This document shows positions 10,094 to 18,378 of a stretch of 33,732 nucleotides of DNA, piece by piece. Numbering within the stretch: position 1 is the stretch's first letter; every line of letters starts with the position of its first letter. The notes under the pieces were generated by a model, which saw nothing but the letters and a program-made list of their open reading frames with translations, had not been told where the DNA came from and ran no database searches. This DNA is from Limiplasma sp958448555. Lineage in GTDB: Bacteria > Bacillota > Clostridia > Christensenellales > Aristaeellaceae. Where the stretch lies: the NCBI GenBank assembly GCA_958448555.1, contig CAUDEL010000034.1, positions 1 to 33,732 on the forward strand, written 5' to 3'. The translations under genes were made by a program, and so were the position numbers.

Positions 10094-11275
10094 ATGATCC
10101 CGAAAAACAGGCGTTTTTCCTTTATCCTCGTGCTGCTGATGTGCCTGACCCTGTGCCTAACCGCGCTGTGCGAGGGGGACACGGAGGAGGTTTCCATCAC
10201 CATCTTTGACGAAAACGGCGAGGTCATCCTGGGCGAAACCCCGGAGCCGGAGGTCACCCCCGAGCCCACCGTGGACCCCTCTGAGCCGGTCTATGAGGCG
10301 GACGGGTCCATTCTGCTGACCATGACCTTTACCGGCGACATGACCATCGGCTCCAACGTCCAGTCCAGCGGCAAGTCCATCTTTGAAAAGGAGCTGGAGA
10401 AGCAGAAGGGGGATATCAACTTTCCCTTCCGAAACATCCGCGACATCCTGCTGGCGGACGACCTGACCATGGTCAACTTCGAGGGCACGCTCACCACCGA
10501 GGGGCGCAATCCCGACAAGACGGGCAACGAATTCCTCTTTCGCGCGGACCCCAGCTATGTGGAGATGCTGCCCGCGGGCGGCGTGGACACGGTGTCGCTG
10601 GAGAACAACCACGTGCTGGACATGGGGGAGAGCGGCCTTGAGGAGACCAAGGAAACTTTGCTGGACGCCGGCATCCCCTACGCCAGCGAGGACGAGCCGG
10701 CCATCCTGACCGTCAAGGGCGTCAAGATCGGCAGCCTGGCCTACCAGACCTTCGGCGGACGCCATGACGAGCTGATCGAAAAGGTGCCCGGCGATATCCA
10801 GGAGCTGCGCGACCAGGGCTGCGACATCGTCATCGTCAGCTACCACTGGGGCGACGAAAAGGACTACTATCCCAACAACAACCAGATCCGCCTGGGCCGC
10901 GCCACCGTGGACGCGGGCGCCGATCTGGTCGTGGGCCATCACAGCCACCGCATCAACCCTATCGAGTACTACAACGGCGCCTACATCTGCTACTCGCTGG
11001 GCAACTTCTCCTTCGCGGGCAACAACAAGCCCAGCGACATGTCCACCTACCTGTTCCAGATCCGCATGCGCGTGCGGGACGGCGAGGTGAGCAGCGAGGC
11101 CATCAAGATCATCCCCTGCCGCATCTCCAGCCGGACGGATTACAATGACTTCGCGCCCACGCCCTATACCGACGACAGCAGCGTTGAGGTCGTTTTGCGC
11201 ACCCTGCGCGAAAACGGCAAGCGGCTGGACTACGCCATCGAGAATTATCCCCTCAAGTGGCCGGATGAGGAATAG
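10094..11275 (+). CDS. Secreted CapA-family protein (poly-gamma-glutamate/capsule type)
   Basis: 393-aa exported protein with a calcineurin-like metallophosphoesterase fold of the CapA/PgsA group. It begins with a basic stretch and a hydrophobic signal sequence (about 8-25). A Pro/Glu/Thr-rich linker (about 48-66) follows, then the catalytic-looking domain: FTGDM (80s), NFEGTLTT, ENNHVLDMG, SYHWGDE, GHHSHR (about 282-287) and YSLGNFSF. There is no lipobox: the cysteine at 26 is preceded by TAL. No other capsule gene is adjacent, so poly-glutamate synthesis is unproven; family members also occur singly. GGAGGTGG precedes the ATG, 30 nt after the aminotransferase. Its last 23 bases overlap the convergent LysR gene. 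Confidence 0.88.
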   Translation: MIPKNRRFSFILVLLMCLTLCLTALCEGDTEEVSITIFDENGEVILGETPEPEVTPEPTVDPSEPVYEADGSILLTMTFTGDMTIGSNVQSSGKSIFEKELEKQKGDINFPFRNIRDILLADDLTMVNFEGTLTTEGRNPDKTGNEFLFRADPSYVEMLPAGGVDTVSLENNHVLDMGESGLEETKETLLDAGIPYASEDEPAILTVKGVKIGSLAYQTFGGRHDELIEKVPGDIQELRDQGCDIVIVSYHWGDEKDYYPNNNQIRLGRATVDAGADLVVGHHSHRINPIEYYNGAYICYSLGNFSFAGNNKPSDMSTYLFQIRMRVRDGEVSSEAIKIIPCRISSRTDYNDFAPTPYTDDSSVEVVLRTLRENGKRLDYAIENYPLKWPDEE

Positions 11276-12158
11276 CGCCTCCGTCCCGGCACAGCTCCGC
11301 AAAGAGCGCCATCAGGGGGCTGACCCATTTGTTTTTGTGATAAGCGCACACGGCTGAAATGCGCGGGCTGGCGATTTCCGTGGGGATTTCGACCAGCTCG
11401 CCGCATTTCAGCTCTTTTTCGACCACAAACTCCGGCAGGAAGGACACCCCCGCGTCGCTCCTGACCAGATTGACGATGGTGGGCACGCTCCACAGCTCGA
11501 TGGTGTGGTCCAGGCGGATGGAGCGCCGGCGCAGATAGTCCTCAAACATCTGCCGGAAGATGCAGTTGGGCTCATTGATGATGAAGGGGACGGGGATGGC
11601 GCGGTCCGGCGTCACGAAGTCCGGGCAGCGCTGCGCGACCTGCGGGGAGGCGACCAGCAGCACCCGATACTGTCCGAAGGGGGCGGCGGTGAGGCTTGCG
11701 CCAAAGCCGCCCACATCCTCATAAAACACGCCCAGATCCAGCGCGCCCCCGATGAGCGCGTCCCGAATCTCATAGCAGTTCATGGAGCGCAAAAACAGCC
11801 GCGCCTTTGGCGCGCGCCTGTGAAACTCCCGGATGACGGCCGGGAGCCGGTAGCACAGCAGCGTCTCGCCCACGCCGATGCGCAGGTCCCCCTGGCACAG
11901 GGACAGCTCCCCCTCAAAGCAGCGCAGCCGCTCCATCGAGGCAAACACGTCCTCCACATAGGGCACAAGGCGCTCGCCCGCCTGGGTGAGCGCCATTTTG
12001 CGCCCCACCTTCTCAAACAGCTTTACGCCAAGCTCGTCTTCAAGCTGGGCGACCTGGAAGGTGATGGCCGACTGGGTGTAGCTCAGCCGTTCGGCGGCCC
12101 GGGAGAAGCTCCCGGCGCTGACGATGGTCAGAAAGGTGTGCAGGTACTTCAGATCCAT
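11253..12158 (-). CDS. LysR-family transcriptional regulator
   Basis: 301-aa LysR regulator. The N-terminal winged helix-turn-helix is clear: MDLKYLHTFLTIVSAGSFSR, then a SYTQSAITFQVAQLEDELG recognition region. A periplasmic-binding-protein-like effector domain follows. It is transcribed away from the GNAT gene at 12277, the usual layout for LysR regulators and targets. An AGGGGG lies before the ATG. The 3' end overlaps the CapA-family gene by 23 bases on the opposite strand. The effector is unknown. Confidence 0.95.
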   Translation of the reverse strand: MDLKYLHTFLTIVSAGSFSRAAERLSYTQSAITFQVAQLEDELGVKLFEKVGRKMALTQAGERLVPYVEDVFASMERLRCFEGELSLCQGDLRIGVGETLLCYRLPAVIREFHRRAPKARLFLRSMNCYEIRDALIGGALDLGVFYEDVGGFGASLTAAPFGQYRVLLVASPQVAQRCPDFVTPDRAIPVPFIINEPNCIFRQMFEDYLRRRSIRLDHTIELWSVPTIVNLVRSDAGVSFLPEFVVEKELKCGELVEIPTEIASPRISAVCAYHKNKWVSPLMALFAELCRDGGAIPHPAT

Positions 12159-12200
12159 GCCGTCCCCCTAAAAGTTCAATCATTTTGAAGAAAGAGTTTG

Positions 12201-12240
12201 AAAACATGAAATTGTTTTGCAGGCTTTCCGATGCTATGAT
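12201..12240 (+). promoter_or_regulatory. GNAT gene promoter with overlapping inverted repeat
   Basis: -35 TTGTTT (12212-12217), 17-bp spacer, -10 TATGAT (12235-12240) preceded by TGC (extended -10). A perfect 6-bp inverted repeat, AAAACA-N6-TGTTTT (12201-12218), covers the -35. It sits in the lysR-GNAT intergenic region and may bind the LysR protein; that is inference. Confidence 0.6.
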
Positions 12241-12276
12241 ACACGGTAAGAACACAAAAGGAAAGGGGCTGAGGAC

Positions 12277-12780
12277 ATGAACACGCTGGAGGCGGCCAGG
12301 CCGCAGGAAGAACAGGCGTGTTGGGCAATTCTCCGCGAGGGCAGGGAATTCCAGAAGGAGCAGGGCTTTGTGCAATGGACGGACAGCTATCCGAACCTCG
12401 AGACGGTCCGCGGCGACATCCGGGACGGAAAGGGCTTCGTGCTCAAGGTGGACGGGCGCATCGCCGCGTACATGTGCGTGGATTTTGACGGCGAGCCGGC
12501 CTATGACGTGATCGAGGGCGAATGGGGGACGGAGGAGCCGTATGCGGTCGTCCACCGGATGGCTTTTGCGCGGGAATTTCGGGGAATGGGGCTGACGGCG
12601 GCGGCATTTTCGCTGATCGAGCGCCTGTGCCTGTCCCGGGGCGTCAAAAGCCTGCGCGCCGATACGGACTTTCCCAACGAGCGCATGCAGCATGTGCTGG
12701 AGAAGAACGGATTTGAGAAGCGCGGCGTGGTCGTCTTTCAGGGCAGCGGAAAGCTGGCCTACGACAAGACGCTGGCATAG
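12277..12780 (+). CDS. GNAT-family N-acetyltransferase
   Basis: 167-aa GCN5-related acetyltransferase. The acetyl-CoA-binding motif is visible as REFRGMGLTAAAFSLIE in the second half, followed by the family's ADTDFPNERMQHVLEKNGFE pattern. The substrate is unknown. It is divergent from a LysR regulator, which may control it, and convergent with the pseudouridine synthase gene, separated by only 6 bases. AAAGGGG precedes the ATG. Confidence 0.92.
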   Translation: MNTLEAARPQEEQACWAILREGREFQKEQGFVQWTDSYPNLETVRGDIRDGKGFVLKVDGRIAAYMCVDFDGEPAYDVIEGEWGTEEPYAVVHRMAFAREFRGMGLTAAAFSLIERLCLSRGVKSLRADTDFPNERMQHVLEKNGFEKRGVVVFQGSGKLAYDKTLA

Positions 12781-12786
12781 GTCCCT

Positions 12787-13671
12787 TCAGCGGCCCTCCA
12801 GCAGCGCGCCCAGCGCCGGGGGCATCGGGCTTTCCCGCTCGAGCCATTCGCCGGTCACGGGATGGCGCAGGCGCACGTAGGCGCTGTGCAACGCAAAGCG
12901 CCCGGGCAGGCAGGCCAGCTCGGTTCCATAGAGAAAATCACCCGCCACGGGGCAGCCCAGAGCCGCGAGATGCACGCGGATCTGATGGGTGCGGCCCGTA
13001 TCCAGGCGAAGGCGAAGAAGGCTCCGCCCGCCGCGCTTCTCCAGCACGCGGTAGAACGTGCGCGCGGGCCTGCCGTTCGGACGGACCTCGCGGCGGATGG
13101 TCGCGCCCTCTGCCTTGGCGATGGGCAGGTCGATCACGCCCCCGGCCTCCGGCGGCGCGCCCTCGACCACGGCGAGGTATTCCCGGATAAATTCGTTTGT
13201 GTGCAAAAGACGCTGCAAGAGGTCCTGCGCATGCGCGGTCCGGGCCACGGCCATCAGTCCGCTGGTTCCGCGGTCCAGGCGGTTGACGGGCCGGTAGACG
13301 AACTGTGCCGGACAGCCCGCCCAGGCATAGAGCGCGTTTTCCAGCGTGGGGCCTTCCTGCCGTATCGAAGTGGAGGAGGGCAATGGCGCGGGCTTGTCCA
13401 CCAGCCAGAAATGCGCGTCCGCATAGGGGACGCGCAGGGGCAGCTCATAGGGCGCGGGCAGGGGCGCGGCGGCCTCGGGCACATCCACGCACAGGCGCTC
13501 GCCCGCGCGTACGCGGCGGTCCGCGAGCACGGGCGAGCCGTCAAGCATGAGCGCGCCATGGAACTTGGCGCGCTTGAACTGCCCGCCGCTCAGGCGCAGG
13601 CCGCCCATGGCCGCCTGCCGCACCGTGCGGCCGTCCAGGGCGGGGGGAATCACCAGCTCGTAACGCGGCAT
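12787..13671 (-). CDS. RluA-family pseudouridine synthase
   Basis: 294-aa enzyme converting uridine to pseudouridine in rRNA or tRNA. An N-terminal S4-like RNA-binding region (about 15-65) is followed by the catalytic domain with NRLDRGTSGL (130-139; catalytic Asp 133) and the conserved RTHQIRVHLAALG near the C terminus. The family (RluC/D/RluA type) is clear; the modified site is not. Start is ATG at 13671 with GGGGAGG upstream. It is the last gene of the long minus-strand run, 15 nt after tagD. Confidence 0.94.
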   Translation of the reverse strand: MPRYELVIPPALDGRTVRQAAMGGLRLSGGQFKRAKFHGALMLDGSPVLADRRVRAGERLCVDVPEAAAPLPAPYELPLRVPYADAHFWLVDKPAPLPSSTSIRQEGPTLENALYAWAGCPAQFVYRPVNRLDRGTSGLMAVARTAHAQDLLQRLLHTNEFIREYLAVVEGAPPEAGGVIDLPIAKAEGATIRREVRPNGRPARTFYRVLEKRGGRSLLRLRLDTGRTHQIRVHLAALGCPVAGDFLYGTELACLPGRFALHSAYVRLRHPVTGEWLERESPMPPALGALLEGR

Positions 13672-13686
13672 GTCCGCCTCCCCGCG

Positions 13687-14082
13687 CTAGCGCGCGTTCA
13701 AATCCTTTTTGATCTGCGTGGTGCTGATCTCCGGCGTGCGGGGCAGATACACCACCTCCACGCCTTCGGCTTTAAGAAAATCGAATTTTCCTTCCCAGTC
13801 GTCGCCCATGACGAAGGTGTCGATATGGTAGTCGTGGGCGTCGGTGCGCTTTTGCTCCCAGCAGGTTTCGGGGATGACCAGGTCCACGTAGCGGATGGCC
13901 TCCAGCAGCTCCTTTCGCTGCTCGTAGCGGAAATAGCAGATTTTGTTTTTTTCGTTGAGGTTGAACTCGTCCGTGGAAAGGGCCACGATCAGGTAATCGC
14001 CCAGGGCGCGGGCGCGCCGCAGGAGGTTGATGTGCCCGTAATGCAGCAGGTCGAAGGTGCCGTAGGTGATGACGCGCTTCAT
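13687..14082 (-). CDS. tagD: Glycerol-3-phosphate cytidylyltransferase (TagD)
   Basis: Makes CDP-glycerol from CTP and glycerol 3-phosphate, the donor for glycerol-phosphate transfer in teichoic acid and related polymers. At 131 aa it has normal TagD length. Motifs: GTFDLLHYGH (8-17; the HxGH nucleotidyl-transfer site), RYEQR (52-56) and RTPEISTTQIK (115-125). Another small cytidylyltransferase specificity cannot be excluded, but the whole-length pattern is that of TagD/GCT. It lies 15 nt downstream of the LicD gene. Confidence 0.92.
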   Translation of the reverse strand: MKRVITYGTFDLLHYGHINLLRRARALGDYLIVALSTDEFNLNEKNKICYFRYEQRKELLEAIRYVDLVIPETCWEQKRTDAHDYHIDTFVMGDDWEGKFDFLKAEGVEVVYLPRTPEISTTQIKKDLNAR

Positions 14083-14097
14083 GCTTTTCCGCCTTTC

Positions 14098-14868
14098 TCA
14101 CAGGGCGGCGGCGCGCTGGCCGTCGTGCTTGGAAACGCGCTCGTTCTCCGGCGGCGGGGTCATGTAGTCGCCGTAGTGAAGCACGAGCATGTCGTGATAG
14201 TGCGTGCACATGCGAAACATGTGCCCCTCAAAGGGGTAATCCTGATAGGAGCGGGCGTAGGAGGCCGGGTAGGTCAGCCCCAGGCAGCTGAACTGCTCGT
14301 CGCTGATGTGCAGAAGGCTCCCGTCGCCGCAGGCGACGTGCGAGCCGATCCAGCGGTAGACGCGCAGCTTGAAGCGCCGGGTGAAGGGCAGGCCCAGCAG
14401 GTGCGTGGAGCGAAGCAGCACCCGGTTTTTTGTGCTGAAGCGGCTGAGGTCCGCGCCCCGCTTGAGCGTTCCCTGCATCAGCTGCAACAGAAAGACCTTG
14501 ATCTTGCGCGGCAGGGGCGAGGCGCTGACGGGCTCGAAGTGGAACAGGTCCACAAAGGGCCGCTGGCCGTTGATGGGCTCCCGGGGCACCACGCGGCAGA
14601 CCCAGGTGTCCTGATCGGTCACGGTGTAGCGCTCGCTCCGGCGGGGGAAGACGTCCATGAAGCGCGCCAGCGCCTCTTTGGTAAAGGCCAGGTCCAGGTC
14701 GTCGTCCCAGGGGATGAAGCCCCCGTCGCGCACCGCACCCAGCATGGTCCCGCCCAGAAGCGAATACTCAATGCCGTTTTCGCGGCAGACGCGGTCGATC
14801 TCGACCATCATGTCCAGCAGCATCCGCTGTATGTCGCGCATCCCGTAGCGGTTTTCCTCCAGCGGCAT
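14098..14868 (-). CDS. LicD-family phosphotransferase
   Basis: 256-aa member of the LicD/fukutin nucleotidyltransferase-fold family, which transfers phosphocholine or polyol-phosphate groups from CDP-activated donors to glycans. The signature is complete: LLGGTMLGAVRDGG followed by FIPWDDDLDL (37-60), with the metal-binding aspartates. The ATG at 14868 is chosen because AAGGAGG lies upstream; the frame is open to 14952 but without a comparable site. No licC-type CDP-choline gene is nearby, whereas tagD is immediately downstream, so glycerol phosphate from CDP-glycerol is a plausible donor. That is inference. Confidence 0.9.
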   Translation of the reverse strand: MPLEENRYGMRDIQRMLLDMMVEIDRVCRENGIEYSLLGGTMLGAVRDGGFIPWDDDLDLAFTKEALARFMDVFPRRSERYTVTDQDTWVCRVVPREPINGQRPFVDLFHFEPVSASPLPRKIKVFLLQLMQGTLKRGADLSRFSTKNRVLLRSTHLLGLPFTRRFKLRVYRWIGSHVACGDGSLLHISDEQFSCLGLTYPASYARSYQDYPFEGHMFRMCTHYHDMLVLHYGDYMTPPPENERVSKHDGQRAAAL

Positions 14869-14884
14869 GGGCCGGCCTCCTTTC

Positions 14885-16447
14885 CTAGCGTCCAAAGCGC
14901 TTGAGCATAAAGCCAAGCCGCCCCATGAGCGATTTGAGCGCCTTTCGGTCAAACAGCCAGGCGGAGAGGAACGACACCGCCGTGGCGTAGAGCGTCATCA
15001 TCACCCCGTACATGGCCCAGGTGAAGAACCGCCGGGGCGGGTCCACCAGCATCAGGCACGGCGCGGCGATGACCACGACCGTCACGAACATGCGGGCGAT
15101 GCGCCAGGCGGATTTGCGCCAGGAAGTGCCCGTGACCTCCCGGGGCACGAAGCTGAGCTGGCACACCGTGCGCGTCAGATTGCCCAGGCACACGCCCGCC
15201 ACGATGCCGCACAGGGAGCTCAGCGTCCCCAGAGGCAGCAGCAGCAGGCCCAGCGCCATGCCGGAAACGATGGTGACGCCCACCTGCCAGATGCAATGGG
15301 CGCGCACCTCGCGGAACTTGCCGCTGGCGGAGATCATCAGGTCCATGGGCATCTTGGCATGGTTGGTCAGTGCCTCGGCGATGATGAGCATCCCAAGGAG
15401 CGGCGTGTCGTAGTTGACGTCCGTGACGCCGTGGGTATAGAGGTTGACAAAGGGGACGATCAGCACGGCGGCGGCCCCGAAGAGGATGCTGACCACCAGG
15501 TAATACAGGCACTCAAAGTCGCGGTAGGCGCGCTGGAAGGCGCTTTTGCGGCCGCTGACCAGAAGGTTTCCGAAGATGGAATAGATGCCCGTGGTGGCCA
15601 TCTTGAGGATGCCCCACAGCCCCACCGTAACCATGTGATAGACGCCGTAGACGCTGAGGATTCCCGCGTCCCGCGTGACCACCGTGCCCAGGATCACGCC
15701 GGCGCCCTGCTGGAACACGCTGGTCAGCTCCACATACAGGGCGTCCCAGCGCTTGCCCAGCGCACCCCGGTTGGGGGCCGCGTGCACGTTCACATGCGGA
15801 TAATGCTTTTTGGCGTAGCGCGACAGGAGCAGGGACCTGAGCAGAATGGTCAGCGACGCCGCCAGGCGCACCACGATCACGTCCTGCCCCAGGTAGGGCA
15901 GCACCACGATCAGCGCCGTGGAGAGCAAAAGCGAGGTCATCGACGCCAGCGATACCACATACGTGCGCTGATCGGCGGTGAGCAGCACGCGGTAGCGCGA
16001 CATGGTGAAAAATTCCAGAGCGCCCGACAGGCCCATGGCGACGATGAGCGCCATGACGCTCAGATGGCTCACGCGGATGCCGTTTAGATCCGTGACGGGC
16101 ACGAAAAACGGATAGGCGACGGCAAACGCCAGCGTGATGAAGCCAAAGAGCCATCCGGCCGTGTTGTAAAAGCCACGCGCCGCCGAGACGATGCCGCTGA
16201 CGGCCGCATCGTCGCGCCGGGCCAGGGGCTCATAGAGGGCGACGTTGGCCGCGGCGGCCAGGCCGGCCTCCACCATCTTGAAATAGGTCAGGAACTCGGT
16301 TACGGATACGATCAGCCCGTTGATCTCCGAGCCGTAGTAGAGGATCATCAGGCGGGGCGTGATAAAACCCATCACCATCGCCGTGAGCTGATAGACGGCG
16401 GTGGAGAGCATGTTTTGCACGAAGCGTGCGGTGCGGGTGGTGCTCAA
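14885..16447 (-). CDS. Polysaccharide flippase (MATE/Wzx-like MOP superfamily)
   Basis: 520-aa integral membrane protein with about 12-14 hydrophobic segments from end to end. The N terminus (QNMLSTAVYQLTAMVMGFIT, then PRLMILYYGSEINGLI) is typical of the oligosaccharide-flippase family that moves lipid-linked glycans across the membrane. TTG start at 16447 is supported by GGGAGA upstream. It is followed after 16 nt by the LicD gene and then tagD, so it may export the glycan these enzymes modify. No glycosyltransferase or polymerase is present in this cluster, so the substrate must be made elsewhere. Confidence 0.88.
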   Translation of the reverse strand: MSTTRTARFVQNMLSTAVYQLTAMVMGFITPRLMILYYGSEINGLIVSVTEFLTYFKMVEAGLAAAANVALYEPLARRDDAAVSGIVSAARGFYNTAGWLFGFITLAFAVAYPFFVPVTDLNGIRVSHLSVMALIVAMGLSGALEFFTMSRYRVLLTADQRTYVVSLASMTSLLLSTALIVVLPYLGQDVIVVRLAASLTILLRSLLLSRYAKKHYPHVNVHAAPNRGALGKRWDALYVELTSVFQQGAGVILGTVVTRDAGILSVYGVYHMVTVGLWGILKMATTGIYSIFGNLLVSGRKSAFQRAYRDFECLYYLVVSILFGAAAVLIVPFVNLYTHGVTDVNYDTPLLGMLIIAEALTNHAKMPMDLMISASGKFREVRAHCIWQVGVTIVSGMALGLLLLPLGTLSSLCGIVAGVCLGNLTRTVCQLSFVPREVTGTSWRKSAWRIARMFVTVVVIAAPCLMLVDPPRRFFTWAMYGVMMTLYATAVSFLSAWLFDRKALKSLMGRLGFMLKRFGR

Positions 16448-16475
16448 AGCGGGGTTCTCCCTTTCGTGCGTTGGC

Positions 16476-18362
16476 TTAGCGGCCTAGCCACATGCCCGCG
16501 TCCATGTCGCTGGGCATGCGCCAGTCGCCGCGCGGGCTGAGGCTGACCGAGCCCACCTTGGGGCCGTCTGGCACGCAGTTGCGCTTGAACTGCTGGGCAA
16601 AGAAGCGCCTGAGGAAGGTTTGGAGCTGACGGTCGATCTTCTCGGGGTCATATAGGCTCGAAAACGCCTGCCGGGCCAGCATTTTCAGCTTTCCGGGCGA
16701 CGCGCCGCTGTCCATGAGGTGGTAGAGGAAAAAGTCATGCAGGGCGTAATCGCCCAGGATATCCTCGGTGCGCTGCTGAAGCTCGCCTTCGGAGACGGGG
16801 AGCAGCTCCGGGCTGATGGGGGTTGCGATGACGTCCTGGCAGATGGAGGCAACCGAGACGCCAAAGCAGCGCCCCAGATGCCATACGAGGCTCTTGACCA
16901 GCGTCTTTGGCACGGAGCAGTTGACGTTGTACATGCTCATATGATCGCCGTTATAGGTGCAAAAGCCCAGCGCGGCTTCGCTCAGGTCGCCGGTGCCCAG
17001 CACCAGGCCGCCGACCTTGTTGGCATAGTCCATCAAAATCTGCGTTCGCTCCCGGGCCTGGCTGTTTTCGTAGGTCACGTCGTGCACGCGCTCGTCCTGG
17101 CCGATGTCCAGAAAATGCTGCTTCACCGCCGCGCCGATGGGGATTTCCAGCGCGGTTACGCCCAGCGCGTCCATGAGCTTTTCCGCGTTGGAGCGGGTGC
17201 GGCCGCCCGTGCCCATGCCGGGCATGGTGATGGCGTGGATGCCCTTGCGCTCCAGGCCCAGCGTGTCGAAGGCCCGCACGGCCACCAGCAGCGCCAGCGT
17301 GGAATCCAGCCCGCCGGAGACGCCCACCACGACCGTGCGGCCATGGACGGCGCGAAGCCGCGTCTGAAGGCCCATGCACTGAATCTGGACGATCTCATCC
17401 AGCCGATCCTGCGCATCCGCGCCAAAGGGCACAAAGGGCATCGGCTCCAGCAGCCGCATCAGCGGCAGGGGAGCGTCCGCGGCAGGTCCCAGGGCGACGC
17501 GTCGGGGCTGCCTGCGCGGCATCTGATGGAAACTGCCGTTTCGCTGGCGCTGGTAGCGCAGGCGCTGCACGTCGATGTCCGCCATCGCCAGGCTGCCGGC
17601 CATGGCGAAGCGCTCGCCCTCGCTCAGGGCACGCCCGTTTTCAAACACGGCGGTATAGCCGTCAAAGACCATGTCGCTGGTGCTCTCCCCAAAGCCCGCG
17701 CCCGCATAGACATAGCCCGCGTAGAGGCGGCCGCTCTGCTGGGAAAGCAGGCCCCGGCGGTAGGCGTGCTTGGAAACCAGGGCGTTGGAGGCGCTGGGGT
17801 TGAGGATGAGGTCCGCGCCCTCCACCGCCAGGTGCGAGCTGGGCGGCAGCGGGGTCCACAGGTCCTCGCACAGCTCCACGCCAAAGACGAAGCCGTCCAT
17901 GTCAAAGAGCGTATCCGCGCCCAGCGGGCAGCTCACGCCGCCCCGCACGACCGTCTCCTCAACACCCGCGCCGCTGACGAACCAGCGCGTTTCATAAAAC
18001 TCGTTGCCGTTGGGAAGGTAGGTCTTGGGAACCAGCGCGCGCACCTTTCCGTCCTTGAGCACGGCCGCGCAGTTATACAGCCGCCCCTGATGGCACAGGG
18101 GCAGCCCCACCACGGCCGCCATGCCCTCCGTGCGCCCGGCCAGGCGCACCAGCGCCGCCCAGGCGCGCTCCTGCACCAGATCGTGCACAAGCAGGTCGCC
18201 CAGCGTATAGCCGGTCAGACACAGCTCCGGGAACACCACGGCCTGCACCCCCTGCGCTGCGAGGCGCTCCAGGGCCAGGGCAATCTCCCGCTCGTTGGCC
18301 TCCACGTCCCCCAGATGGACGGGCAGGCTGACCGCGGCAACGCGCGCAAATCCTTCCGGCAT
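16476..18362 (-). CDS. nadE: Glutamine-dependent NAD+ synthetase
   Basis: Last step of NAD synthesis: amidates deamido-NAD using ammonia released from glutamine. It is two-domain, 628 aa. The N-terminal nitrilase-type glutaminase has catalytic triad residues E46 (FPELCLTGY), K113 (PKTYLPNGNEFYE) and C165 (VELCEDLW). The C-terminal synthetase has the PP-loop SGGLDST (349-355), then GTGDLSEAALGFCTYNGDHM. GGGAGGA precedes the ATG. It lies 16 nt after the NYN gene and 28 nt before the flippase gene. Confidence 0.97.
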   Translation of the reverse strand: MPEGFARVAAVSLPVHLGDVEANEREIALALERLAAQGVQAVVFPELCLTGYTLGDLLVHDLVQERAWAALVRLAGRTEGMAAVVGLPLCHQGRLYNCAAVLKDGKVRALVPKTYLPNGNEFYETRWFVSGAGVEETVVRGGVSCPLGADTLFDMDGFVFGVELCEDLWTPLPPSSHLAVEGADLILNPSASNALVSKHAYRRGLLSQQSGRLYAGYVYAGAGFGESTSDMVFDGYTAVFENGRALSEGERFAMAGSLAMADIDVQRLRYQRQRNGSFHQMPRRQPRRVALGPAADAPLPLMRLLEPMPFVPFGADAQDRLDEIVQIQCMGLQTRLRAVHGRTVVVGVSGGLDSTLALLVAVRAFDTLGLERKGIHAITMPGMGTGGRTRSNAEKLMDALGVTALEIPIGAAVKQHFLDIGQDERVHDVTYENSQARERTQILMDYANKVGGLVLGTGDLSEAALGFCTYNGDHMSMYNVNCSVPKTLVKSLVWHLGRCFGVSVASICQDVIATPISPELLPVSEGELQQRTEDILGDYALHDFFLYHLMDSGASPGKLKMLARQAFSSLYDPEKIDRQLQTFLRRFFAQQFKRNCVPDGPKVGSVSLSPRGDWRMPSDMDAGMWLGR

Positions 18363-18378
18363 AACGGCTTCCTCCCTG

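Noticed and set aside
12862..14904. 680-codon plus-strand open frame opposite rluA-type, tagD and licD genes
   Set aside because: All three minus-strand genes have complete catalytic motifs and ribosome sites; the plus-strand translation is low-complexity shadow sequence.
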